A stretch of 64,000 nucleotides of DNA from Bolinopsis microptera (lineage: Eukaryota > Ctenophora > Tentaculata > Lobata > Bolinopsidae), in the NCBI RefSeq assembly GCF_026151205.1, contig NC_087081.1, forward strand, positions 10,169,113 through 10,233,112, read 5' to 3'. The notes below the pieces were generated by a model. It was not told the DNA's origin. It was given only the letters and a program-made list of their open reading frames with translations, and did not search any database. Both the position numbers and the translations under genes were made by a program. Each line of letters begins with the position of its first letter. The first letter of the stretch is position 1. Positions 35,101-46,100 of this stretch are shown here, piece by piece.

Positions 35101-36337
35101 TTCTGGAAAACGTCCACCTGCCGTCTTAGAGAATCTCGTTCATCTGTCAGCATCTTTGCCGGATAATTGGGCTATGTCCGGCATTTTAATTTCATAATAG
35201 CAATTAACGTTCCTTATGTTCCGAACGTTAAAATCTTTTAGCAAACGCGTTCACAAACTATTTTTAGTGAACGTTCCGTACGTTCACTACAACTAAGATT
35301 TAAATCATTAGTTTGCAATTATTTAGAAGGAAATTGGACATTTCCCAGAATAAAAATGTAACAACATTAGCATACCGATACCTCAGATCTACATATCATT
35401 TTTCCTGAACTACGAGCTGATCCTAATCCTACTGATCCTGGCAACAGTGCTGATAGCTGTCAGTGCTATGAGGTTACAGAGGAGCAGTGCCAGCGCCGGA
35501 ACACAACTGCCACCCCACAGTAAGTTTAAATTAGAGACTGCCCCTATGTCATGGGCAGCTCTTTTTAAGGCAATTATCCCACCCCACCCCCAACTCGATG
35601 CCCTTTTAACTGCTGGCTATAATACATTTTTCTGTAAGCAAGGATTTTGGGATTTTATTTGTTAGAGGCCTTGAAACTGGGGTAACCATGCGCAAACTTG
35701 GTAACCATGCGCAAACTTGGTAACCATGCGCAAACTTGGTAACCATGCGCAAACTTGGTAACGGCTGCATTGTAATTATACAATAATAACAATTATAGTG
35801 ACCCGGAATAGTTTTACAATACCTTCAGGAATCCCAAAACAGTTTTAGAATATATTCGGAATATTTGTTATAAAACCAAGAATAACTTAGAATACCCGGA
35901 ATGTTTTTCATAAAACCAAGAATAACTTAGAATACCCGGAATATTTTTTATAAAACCAAGAATAACTTAGAATACCCGGAATTTTTTCAGAGTCAGACCA
36001 GGACGACATGTTGACGTGTGCTATCTCCATTATGGTGACCTCGATATTCTGCTACTCCATCTACATTGGCTTCCGATTCGTCAACATTCGCAATATTACC
36101 GTCTCCAAATTTGTCTTCTTCAATTACAAATATTTCAAATGTTTTTCGGAGCAGATTCTTTTGAATCTCAATTCTGCAGTTAACCCATTTTTGTATATTT
36201 TGTATAATCGGAGTATCAAAAGAAAGTTGATATTGAATAAGATTTTGAAGGCCAAACATTCAAAAAAATGCAATGCAAATTATTCCAATTCCATAGTGTT
36301 GTCCAGGATAACTTCTTTGAGGGAGCAACAGATCTGA
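32135..36337 (+). CDS. Rhodopsin-like G-protein-coupled receptor, orphan, 341 aa
   Basis: Seven-helix plasma-membrane receptor in six phase-consistent exons: 32,135-32,243 (start, TM1), 32,577-32,746 (TM2), 32,966-33,136 (TM3-TM4), 34,217-34,312 (end of TM4 and second outer loop), 35,387-35,519 (TM5), 35,991-36,337 (TM6-TM7 and tail, stop TGA). Family marks are the TM1 N after the G, an R-rich first inner loop, a Cys at the start of TM3 (NWCPFF) paired with a loop Cys (VECMI), and NPFLYILYN in TM7 for NPxxY, followed by a basic helix 8 (RSIKRKL). DRY at the end of TM3 is missing; the aligned position reads TKA. The start is the first ATG before TM1 and includes an NAS glycosylation site. The third exon's acceptor is the least certain. 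The ligand cannot be told. Introns hold tandem repeats and a hAT relic. Confidence 0.83.
33463..33541. repeat. Short array of GTTAACT/GTAAACT units
   Basis: About eleven units of 7-8 bp alternating AAACTGT and TTAACTGT, in GPCR intron 3. Simple sequence without other content. Confidence 0.95.
34136..34216. repeat. Array abutting the acceptor of GPCR exon 4
   Basis: Five units of about 15 bp of the type TACATTATAAATTG run directly into TTTTTCAG, the 3' splice site of exon 4. The array supplies the branch-point region of this intron. Confidence 0.9.
34350..35306 (-). mobile_element. hAT element relic in GPCR intron 4
   Basis: Left end TTAGTTGTAGTGAACG and right end CGTTCACTACAACTAA are inverted repeats, with further inverted GTGAACGTT blocks inside each end. 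TTTAAATC stands on both sides (34,350-34,357; 35,299-35,306) and may be the 8-bp target duplication, though two extra bases on the right and its palindromic core leave doubt. A broken transposase frame lies inside. The element is shortened to less than 1 kb. Confidence 0.75.
34661..35153 (-). pseudogene. hAT-family transposase fragment (DUF659-like), frameshifted
   Basis: Two overlapping minus-strand frames give first CTLTTDGWKDLSSHPLVNFI with HDAVNATGVEKTA, then ADRICHVVTDNPNVNKSLRR and CCVTHQFDLLAEDVGKL. These are the hallmarks of the DUF659 part of hAT transposases (TDGW, NATG..KTA, VVTDN, C..H..DLL.ED..K). The N-terminal zinc finger and C-terminal dimerisation region are absent and the frame shifts near 34,990, so no active enzyme can be made. 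Confidence 0.85.
35687..35765. repeat. 19-bp tandem repeat
   Basis: Four copies of GGTAACCATGCGCAAACTT in GPCR intron 5. Confidence 0.96.
35820..35990. repeat. Array of about 43-45 bp abutting the acceptor of GPCR exon 6
   Basis: Three to four units with ATAAAACCAAGAATAACTTA and GAATACCCGGAAT. The last unit merges into the T-tract and CAG of the exon 6 acceptor at 35,990, so the splice-site T-tract is itself part of the repeat unit. Confidence 0.9.
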
Positions 36338-36339
36338 AA

Positions 36340-37980
36340 TTATGTTTTACAGTATATTATTTCATGAACCCTTAAAACAGAGGCAGATCTATTTTTAGAT
36401 ATATTTTCATTGTTGCTCAATGTCGCTGATACTCAGATCATCTTATTTATTATCTAAGTTTTTCATGTTATTAATCTCAATCGGTATTATTTTGTGTGCT
36501 TAGCAGAAAAAGAGTTTCATTTTTGAAAACTTCTTAATCTTTGAATTAGAATTCTTTGATTAAGTACTGAAACATTGTAATGGTCGTGGTGGGTAGTGAC
36601 AATTTTGTGGCGACAATTTTGTGGCAACAATTTTGTTTTAAATACCAGTTTAACGATTACATCATCATGCCCTGGGTATCAAACATGTCGATTTTAATTA
36701 CCAAATTTGGGACGAATTTGTTCATTTTCGTCAAATGAATCATACGAGGTAGACTGAGGTATAATATATGGTGACATATTGGTGAACTTGAAGTCAAATT
36801 GACTTTACACAAGCAACAACCATTAAACTGTTCGCAAATTGGAAGGACAGTGCAATGTCTGGCGTATCAAACTGCATTATGTAACTGAATGATGCCATTT
36901 ACAATTGATAATATAATGCTTTTGGACACGAAGGGAAACACACAACGTAAGGCTTGAAATATTCGTAAAACTACATCATTAGAGCCTCAAATTATTTGTT
37001 ATATAGTAGTGTTGAAAGTATTAAGTTCCAATTGAATTTAGAAACAGCATAAATCGCAAAAAACCCTATTTTGTAACTGCAGTACAGGAGACCTGGTAAG
37101 ATGTTTGATGATAACACTCACATTGATTGGCTCAACGCTGAGGACACCACTTAGGACTTAGCTCGGAATACATTGTTGTAACAAGTAACAGAATGACTGA
37201 CCTTTACCGCAGAGACTGGTTTGTAACAAGTAACAGAATGACTGACCTTCACCACAGAGACCGGTCCGATAGAATTGACGACTTTACACCGTTTTCGGAA
37301 ACCATGGGAACCGCTCACTTTGTCCACACGGCATTCTGAGACTCCATCAGGTTGTCGAAGTGTAGTTGGCCATCTTGATCCGTTCATGTTCCCTCTGATA
37401 AGGCAGGGTGTTACTGATAAGGGGTGTTACTGATTAATACCTGTTAAAATTCACGAAATTATTTTTTTTAATTCGAACCAAAAATCCAGTGCTGCCAATC
37501 TGAGTTTCTCTTTGGGAATACATTTGAAAACATTACCTCCAAACATGCTTGTTTGATTACAAATCTTGATTAATGGTTAAAGGTATTAGAAATAATGAAG
37601 GGAGCAGTGATTTTCAGTGCTAAAGAATAAAGATGGGACTGAGCTTGATATCAATAAAAAAAATAAATGACTTTATGAAAATTGGCGTTAAGTTTCAATA
37701 AGGCATGAAGAACTGAGGAAAGTTAGTGGAATTCATCCGATTAGATTTGACTAATAAACTAGCAGCTTGTCAAAGATGAACTAGCATTAATTCATCAAAA
37801 CCCAAGTTAATTACGAATATTGGAAGCTAATTAAGACAAATGGGAGGATGAAATAAGGAGATGTCAGCGTGCCGAACCAAGATAAAAGGTAATTATTACC
37901 AGTAACCCACCAAGTTTCATCATCAATCTACAAGGTATAACATAATTATACTTATCAAAACTACCAGTACCATAACTATG
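36340..37980. other. 3' flank of the GPCR, intergenic
   Basis: No gene recognised. A 44-bp segment with GTAACAAGTAACAGAATGAC is duplicated at about 37,178-37,262. The 78-codon frame on the minus strand there only reflects this duplication. Confidence 0.4.
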
Positions 37981-37982
37981 TA

Positions 37983-38152
37983 CAGTAAAACCCGATTTAC
38001 CGCAAACCCCGATTGACCGCGGCCATCTCCTTTCCCCCAAATAGAGCTTAAAATGCATAATGTAAACAAACAAAACCCCGATTTACCACAAACCCCGATT
38101 TACCGCAGATGTTTCCTTTCCCCAATCTCCGCGGTAAATCGGGGTTTTACTG
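37983..38152. mobile_element. 170-bp MITE with CAGTAAAACCC ends, pogo/Tigger-like
   Basis: Left end CAGTAAAACCCGATTTACCG and right end GGTAAATCGGGGTTTTACTG are inverted, with two extra internal copies of CCCCGATTTACC. CAGTAAAAC ends are typical of pogo-type Tc1/mariner elements. The left flank is TA; the right flank TG may be a mutated TA duplication. Confidence 0.75.
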
Positions 38153-38159
38153 TGCCGTG

Positions 38160-39020
38160 ATACATCATACATTCCGATCAACAAAATATTGTCACGTACG
38201 TGAGTTTACTGACATTGTGTACAATTGAAATGTGTACAAATCATTAATAATAATATTTTTGTTTTGTTTTGTTCAGGGAGTATAAACCACACAGGTCCAG
38301 GATCGAGATCAGAAATACAGGGTGGGTAAATGACATGACCACCCTGTAGACTGTAGAGTGAATACCGTACGATTAGGCAAGGTGCTAGGTTATGGGACAC
38401 ACTTAACTTGAACTACCGCCCTTATACTATCCCTAGAAAACTAGAGAGTCCATAAATCTCCCTAAAGAGATTTGAACAGAGTGTGAACCATTGCCCTCAT
38501 GATCTGTGGATAGAGTTCACAGACATAGTATCTTTTGTGTTGTTGTGATCCTGAATAATGAATATCCTTTGTCCATAAAGACTTAATTATCCTTGAGAAA
38601 TAAGAACAAAGTAAAATAATAAAACAACACTGAATTCAATATCATGAGGAAAATGGCCATGGGAAGGAAAAGAAATCACTCTAAGGAAATGAGTAAAGAG
38701 CTAAGAACTTTAAAAGTCTCAAGATATAACATAATCAGAGGTCTAATTGTATAATTGAGAGTGGATTGCTGCTTGAGTAAACTTGATATAACTGGGAAGT
38801 AAAATAATTCACACTTATTAGGAAAATCAGAGAATTAGCTAAGAATTATAATCGAGTTGAGATGTGGTATGAAAATAACATAATTATGGGGTCTACCGTC
38901 TAAGTGTATACCTCAGCCTACTATCTTACTATGAAAGTGAACTGGGAGTTATTAAGAACTGTCTGAGGGTGAACTGAAAGTGAACTGGTTCTAGAAGGGC
39001 TAATTATAATAGAAAGAAAT
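38160..39020. other. Intergenic, nothing recognised
   Basis: AT-rich sequence without coding signal, repeat partner or inverted ends that I could identify. Confidence 0.35.
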
Positions 39021-39028
39021 TATTTTGA

Positions 39029-39297
39029 AATCCGATACATCCGGATCCCGATGGCACCATGGCGGCACTGTCACGGCGCTATGGTGGCACTCTCGTGACA
39101 CTATGGGGGCACTCTAATGGTGGCATAGTGCCCACTTGTGAAAACATAATGAAGGTAAAATAATGATTGTCTTAGGCTTTTAAACGAACATGATTAAAAG
39201 TGGACACTATACCACCAGTGCCGCGACAGAGCCGCCAGAGTACCGCGACAGTGCCGCCATGGTGCCATCGGGATCCGGAATCCGGAATCCCGATATA
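39029..39297. mobile_element. MITE-like palindrome with CCGGATCCCGATGGCACC arms
   Basis: Left arm GGATCCCGATGGCACCATGG plus CGGCACTGTC; the right arm is its complement ending ATCGGGATCCGG. Inner copies of GTGGCACT repeats fill the centre. No frame for a transposase. Confidence 0.75.
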
Positions 39298-40543
39298 TGA
39301 CATCGAAATCATTATTAAAGTTTCAACACTATCCAGGCTACAACAAGCTAAATACACATAATAACAACGATGAGAAGAATTAACCAATCTCTGTGTACTA
39401 ATTATTATTAACCAATTAACGATGACGTGAAAGAACCTATCTAATATAGTCAATCGTCGCAAATAAACATTGGAAGAAGTAGAACTATAAATTTTATTCT
39501 TTGTTTTACTTAATCAACATAATATACTGTAATATCAATATGTGAAACTACAAGGATAACAAGTAAAATCACATCGTCAACGGTGCTTATGTGTGTCGTA
39601 ATCTTTATCAGAATCTTCAAATTTACACGTCATAATGATTCACTATAAAACAATGTATTTTCGTGGGCAATAATTTTCGCAGATTTTTGAGTCTAAAAAA
39701 ATCGCGAAAATAAATTCACCACGAAAGTTAATGGTTCCACAGTATGCACTTAATCAAATAATAAATCTTTGATAAGATGAAAGTAAACTGCGTGAAGCCC
39801 ATGCCCTAAAAACCAAACGCTTGGATTAATTGTTAATGCAGAAGCTCTGAGGAAAGTAAATTATACCGTATGTTTCCCATAACTGGCCCAGGATGGAGTT
39901 TCAAGACGCTGCAGGTATGTTAGTGTCATTGTGGTGAGCGGCCGTTACTTTAATGGTTCTCATGACTAAGTGTAGTATTATACATATATATGTGAACATT
40001 GTTGCAGCTAATCTGTAAATGGTTGTAACGATATGCCAGGTCTAACATATTTATATGTAACGTACCATGACACCTATTATTATACATGTTATATGTTATA
40101 GGCCTCTTCCGTGTCAAGGGTAGATTTGAGGGCTGAATGACGGGTGTTATATGGGAGGGGTGGCGAGGGGTGAGGTGGTGACGGGTTGTGAGGGTTGGTG
40201 AGGGGTGGTAAGGGGTCTCCTCTGCAGAATAGATATCATCAACTTTATTAACAGGTATTATGCCGCAGGTTAAATTTTAGAATTAAGTATTGAACACCTT
40301 ATTACTTTATTAGTATAATCGTCCCTATAACTATAACATATAAGTGCAATACACATAGTAATTTAAATAGTTATAAATATAATCTATCACTAACATAATT
40401 TCATATATTATAATATATACTATGCAATATGCATGAATCATGTGCAATGTGCATAATTAGATCATTATATAACGAATCTTTTATCTATATTCTACGACCT
40501 ACGTCGTGGTTGCATTTCTAATTTCGTCGTGCATTACGCATAA

Positions 40544-40744
40544 GGGGTCGTTCACATATTAGGTACGTAATCAATTATTGGCAATTTTTACCCCCCCCCC
40601 CCCCCCCCCCCTCCGTAATCAGTTTTACACATAGCTATTGTGTAAAACAATAGCTATGTGTAAAAACAAATGATTACTAGCGTAATCATTTGGAAACCCC
40701 CCCCCCCCCCCCCTCGGCTGATTACGTAATATGTGAACGACCCC
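40544..40744. mobile_element. 201-bp PIF/Harbinger-like MITE with TAA target duplication
   Basis: Terminal repeats GGGGTCGTTCACATATTA and TAATATGTGAACGACCCC are flanked by TAA on both sides, a 3-bp duplication usual for PIF/Harbinger. The centre is a palindrome (ACACATAGCTATTGTG), and two C runs of about 20 nt interrupt the arms. A partial copy lies at 22,826. Confidence 0.82.
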
Positions 40745-40749
40745 TAAGA

Positions 40750-41965
40750 ACTTTGTGAACGCTGTCCAATACATAATACACAATAGCCGCAGCCGGTTTC
40801 ATTTTGTTCAAACGTCGTCGCCGACCAGCAACCACTAAAACAACGGCGGACAAAACTGTTGTTATAATAATTAAAAGTACGCAAATTCAAAATTAGAAGA
40901 ATACGTTCGCAGTTCAATTTGGAATTGGGTAAAAAAAGTGGAGGTGTAGCCATGGGAATCCAAAAGTTTAAAAAATCACGGCAAAATGGTCAATCTGGCC
41001 ACACTTTCCCCCTATTCTAACCATTTAAACTTTTAAACTTAAACTTTTTCTGAAAATTGCAACAGTATTTAAAACTAACAGTGCAGTAACTAATTAGATG
41101 GCTAGTTATATAGCTTTGTTCAACCAGATAATAAATATGAATTTGATAACTACCTGCATTTTCGTTTTACCAACGAATCTAAGTTGTAATTTTAATTTGC
41201 ATAATATTAAAAGTTTTTGGAAAATCCGGAGGGGGTGGTTTTGAAATATCGGACAATAAACCCGGACAATGGTGAATGAGAGGTCAGAAAAGCTAAGTAG
41301 ATGTTAAGATGGCCCCTCATATATTTCCAGCATACCTCAATAGCTCAAAGATGCAAGTTACTCACATGACAAAAGAGCCAACATTCGTAATTGAGCGCGC
41401 AAATTGGCATTTGCAACGATTCAAAGCCTCACTTGACCATGTCGCGGTATAATATCACAATCCGTAGGAGTAGAAAACAGATTACAGGCTTATTTGCATG
41501 ATTACCGTCCCATTGTTCTCAGAGTAGCGCTAATAGCTCCCAAATTGGGTACAGGCTCCAAGCAGATCGGCAGCGTGGCTGAAATATTCTGTCGCTCAAC
41601 ACCGGTTAGGCCATAATTATGGTAATTGAATGTAAGATTGTCGAAATTTGTGAACCATTTTCAAACTTCCTTGCGTTCTGCCTGCAACTGATGAGCCTAA
41701 CATTTTCCGTGGTGTCAGGACTAGCGTGTCACAAAATTAAAAAACTGGATTTTGATCAAGCGCTTCTTTACTATTCTTTATTATTATAACTGTTAAAGTT
41801 ATACTACCCCCTATTTAATTTGCAGTTGCGGTACTTTAAATTATGATATTTGGATGCGGCAACTGCAACGTTACGATATTCAAATGGGGAGCTTGTGTCA
41901 ATGTACCAAGCGAACTGTTATTGACATTGAGTGAACTTAGCGCTGTTCACAATTCAAGACGCTAC
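40750..41965. other. Intergenic, nothing recognised
   Basis: No exon-like frame, RNA gene or repeat partner was identified on either strand. Confidence 0.35.
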
Positions 41966-41969
41966 CCAG

Positions 41970-42330
41970 AGTGTAATTATAACGGTGTGATTGAGGTGTG
42001 ATTATAACGGTGTGATTGAGGTGTAATTATAACAATGTGATTGAGGTGTAATTATAACGATGTGATTGAGGTGTAATTATAACGGTGTGATTGAGGTGTG
42101 ATTGTGGTGTAATTATAACGGTGTGATTGAGGTGTGATTATAACGGTGTGATTGAGGTGTAATTATAACGATGTGATTGAGGTGTAATTATAACGGTGTG
42201 ATTGAGGTGTGATTGTGGTGTAATTATAACGGTGTGATTGAGGTGTGATTATAACGGTGTGATTGAGGTGTAATTATAACGGTGTGATTGAGGTGTAATT
42301 ATAACGGTGTGATTGAGGTGTGATTGTGGT
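41970..42330. repeat. 25-bp minisatellite of GGTGTGATTGAGGTGTAATTA type
   Basis: About 14 units, with ordered variants in which TGATTGTGGTGTAATT replaces the standard segment every fourth or fifth unit, showing a higher-order period. Located downstream of the CatSper4-like gene. Confidence 0.95.
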
Positions 42331-43172
42331 CTGTGGAGGCCCAAAAACGAGTCTATACGGATAGGAAATGCGAGTTTTTCATCACAGTATATAATATATG
42401 GTCAATTGGTCATTAAAGTACAATTACAAAGTACGATAACTTTTGTATGAAAATCGGAAACAACTTCTTTGCAAAGTAACCATGACAGTAATTTAAATGT
42501 GAATGTCATGGAAAGCTAAATCTAAATAAACAATCTAAATAAATAATCTAAATAGATAATCTTCGTGTTTATAATTTAAATGTAATGTTTACAATGTAAA
42601 TTTAATAATTATAAGCTAAATTCCAGGCCGCATGGGCCATGGTGCACGAGAAATACTGATAAGAGAGTCATCATTTTCTCAAATTAAAAGCGGATCTCTT
42701 CTATATAAATGTATATCCTAGCTTGATTGAAACACAAGTAGGCTATCGACGAACCTATACGTCCAAATTCACAGACAATTTGTCCTACTAGCAAGTGTCT
42801 GATCTTACTAGAGAAATGTAACCTTATTTTTATCAAAAATACAAGTTTCCGAAGTATGATGTTAATCTGAATTTGGCTTAGAGAAGATTGCCCGTGCAAA
42901 GCTGTGTCCTCAATTTTATTGATTGTCTTGAGAGGAATTCTTGAAAACGTGATCTGAATGAAATGAGGGGTGAAAGATGAGGGGTGAGAGATGAGTATTC
43001 GCATTGATGTGATAATTATGGTAACATGACATAAATTACATTTCGCATGTCATCTTCTATCTGACAGATTAACAATTAGTTGCGTAAAAACGGGTTATAC
43101 AAGATTTTAGCGAGGAAGATTTCCGCGCCTTACATCTAAGTTAACATACATAGTTCTCTCACGTGCCTAAAA

Positions 43173-46100
43173 TTAAATCCCAGGCCCAAGAAAGGAAGTA
43201 GGAACTAAACCTGCCGTACTAGCAACCTCTTCTTTGTCCCCCTCTGCAACCTCTTCTATATTTCTGACAATAGAAGCAATACTTGCTCTTCTCATCTGCG
43301 AGGCGGTCTTAAGGATTTCCTCCTCCGTATCTACGTCTAGCTGACTATTTGTAGAACCTGAGACGTAATTAACTTATTAAGTAATTAGCTTATTAAGTAA
43401 TTAACTCATTTATTAAATTATCAGATGTTATCCTTTCAAGATATTTCCGTAACGGAAACCTTTTTAGCACTTAAATCTTTTCTTAAAAATGTTAAAAATG
43501 TTAAAAATATTAATTATTCTAATCAACTATCTAATCTTGGATAAATAAAGGTGTTACTAGCAATGTAAGTAATGTTTTACCAGCAATATAAGAAAGGTGT
43601 TTAAACCGGCAATATACGAAAGGTTTTATCAGCAATATAATAAAGGTGTTACCGGCAATATAAGGAAGGTGTTACCGGTAATATAAAAAAGGTGTTACCG
43701 GCAATATAAGAAAGGTGCTACCGGCAATATAAGAAAGGAGTTACCGGCAATATAAGAAAGGTGATGCTCCAGAAGGGTGTCAGAGGTGATACTGGATTGT
43801 CTGGCTGGGTTGTAAATACCAGAAATTTTTCTCTCCTTATCCGCTTCCACCTGAGAGAGCACAGCTAAATAACGCACTGTTAATTAAAGAACTCATATTA
43901 AGGTAACTGATAGATTCATTTTTCTCGGCTCCATTCTCCAATCATCTAGTCTAGTGGATGTTTATTGTTTAAGGGGGCAGGGGGGGGGGGGGGGGCTTTA
44001 TGAAAATTCTCTCGAAATTGACTTAATAGTTGTTTTTGATAGAGGAGTGATATCTATCAGCTATTTTTGTTCCTAGCCGAAATTATTGCCGGTCAAAGGT
44101 CAGCGCATATGTGTAATTGTATTGCGGGAGCGATTTTAAATCGCGTGCCTTGAAAATCGAGTCTAAAAATCTATCATCTCCTACATTTTTTGAGCAATTG
44201 CCTTGAAATTATCAGGGTATGTTCTAAGGACCATAATATACTTGAGATTCTGTTCTATCAGAATTTTAAGATAAGCCTTATTCGATTTTTTAAATCTTGG
44301 AGTACCTCGTTTTTTGACGATTTTTTCAGGTCAAAGATTTTCACAATTGAATAAAAAACAGAATCATCTAAATGGCCCTTAGAATATATCCTGAAAATTT
44401 CAAGGTGATTGCTCAAAAAATGTAGGAGAAGATAGATTTTTAGACTCGATTTTCAGGGCGCGCGATTGAATATCGCTCGCGCAATACAATTACACATTTA
44501 AGCGATGACCTTTGACCGGCAATAATTTCGGCTAGGAACAATATTTTGTTAGTGGAACCAAAAGCAGCAGATGAATATCACTCCCCTCGACCCCTCTATC
44601 AGAAACAACTATAAAATCAATTTCTAGAGAAATTTCATAAAGACCCCCTGCCCCCTTAAACATGTTCGGTTCCGAACGGCGAACGTTCGTTTCTCGATCA
44701 CAATCAAATATCAATCGATAACACGAATCCTAATAACCACTACTCTTGCACTGAACGGATGCGACAGACGACAGTTGGGGTGACCGATAACTGTACCAAA
44801 TTTGACCTAGTTCCCACACAGTTAACAGGGCGCCTAATCAGCTTAATTGGGTTCCCAATCAGCCTAAATCTCAAAACGACGACTGAAAACGTGATCATTA
44901 CAGCTGCACCCAAATACGACATCTGGACCCAAATTTGTTTAGATCAGACTATACAATTCATTACCTAAATTAATTTCTTTAATTATTTAATTGTTTCTAC
45001 TTCTTTCTTTGTTAACTTTAATAACTTTAACTGAAACTCTACCTGCCACTTTAGTTTCCGCTCTGGAACATCGCTAGGTCCCTTCACTTTGGAACGGAGC
45101 CAATCCACACCACGAACAAACTCAGTCATGTTCCCGGATTTGCCTGAATTGAAAATAATCATTAATCTATTAATGAATTATAGCATCCATAACACGTTTG
45201 GATGCTGTCAAATACACTTCTATTGATTGGTCAGCGTCGACAGTAAGCCTTCCTTTCGGTGGCTTTCACAACGCGTCCCCATTTCTCCAACTCTTGCTGC
45301 TGGAGAGACTCCCAAATTATATACCATAAACATTTATTAAACATAGATATCGACAACAGACTCCGAGACAGTGCTGGACGCCACCGCTGTTGATTTTCCG
45401 GCCACGCCGCCGCCGTTTTCAAACGGCGTACACAGCGTGAACCTGTATATACACCGAATGCGCCGTTTCGTAATTTTTGCAAGGATTGTTTGAACGAAAT
45501 CCAACATTTCAGACCATATTATTTTCTATATAATTTCAACACGAGTGGATACTGCAGCAGGCATCACTAATATCGATATTTTCCCGTCGATCTACAAATG
45601 TCTAAGAAATACGTCCCGCTATAACCACGTCACATGACATGGAGGAACGCACACGCGACTTCTAAAATTAAAAACTGTTAAAAATTGCTCTCCACAGTCC
45701 ACATGGCATTATTCTAGAGGGAAATTTAATCTGCGAAATCACGTGACCTCACGCCGATTACGCCGCCGACGATTTTAACCACGCCACCGCCGTTTTGAAA
45801 AAATACGGCGGCGTGTAGTGTAGCACTGCTCCGAGAGTCTTGAAGTTCTGTTACCACCGCCCCTGGTGCAATCCTGCCGGGTTAACAACGGAGAGACAGG
45901 GACTTCCAGGGGAGATCATGGCCTTATATGTTGCCTCTGACTTCTGCTGTCTCTGATTTAACTAAGAGACAATTTAACTAATTTCCATTCTAATTCCATA
46001 TTTCATTAAAATTTCATCGAAGCATACTTATAAAAAATATCGTTCGAAAAACATATGAAAGTTATCACCAGAAAAGTTGTTAGTTTTCTTGTTCATGGTG

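Noticed and set aside
45043-45129. A separate small gene starting at the ATG at 45,127-45,129
   Set aside because: First modelled as an independent 125-aa gene, but the upstream exon 46,069-46,199 and the donor at 46,381 join in phase with the CatSper4-like gene, which explains it better.
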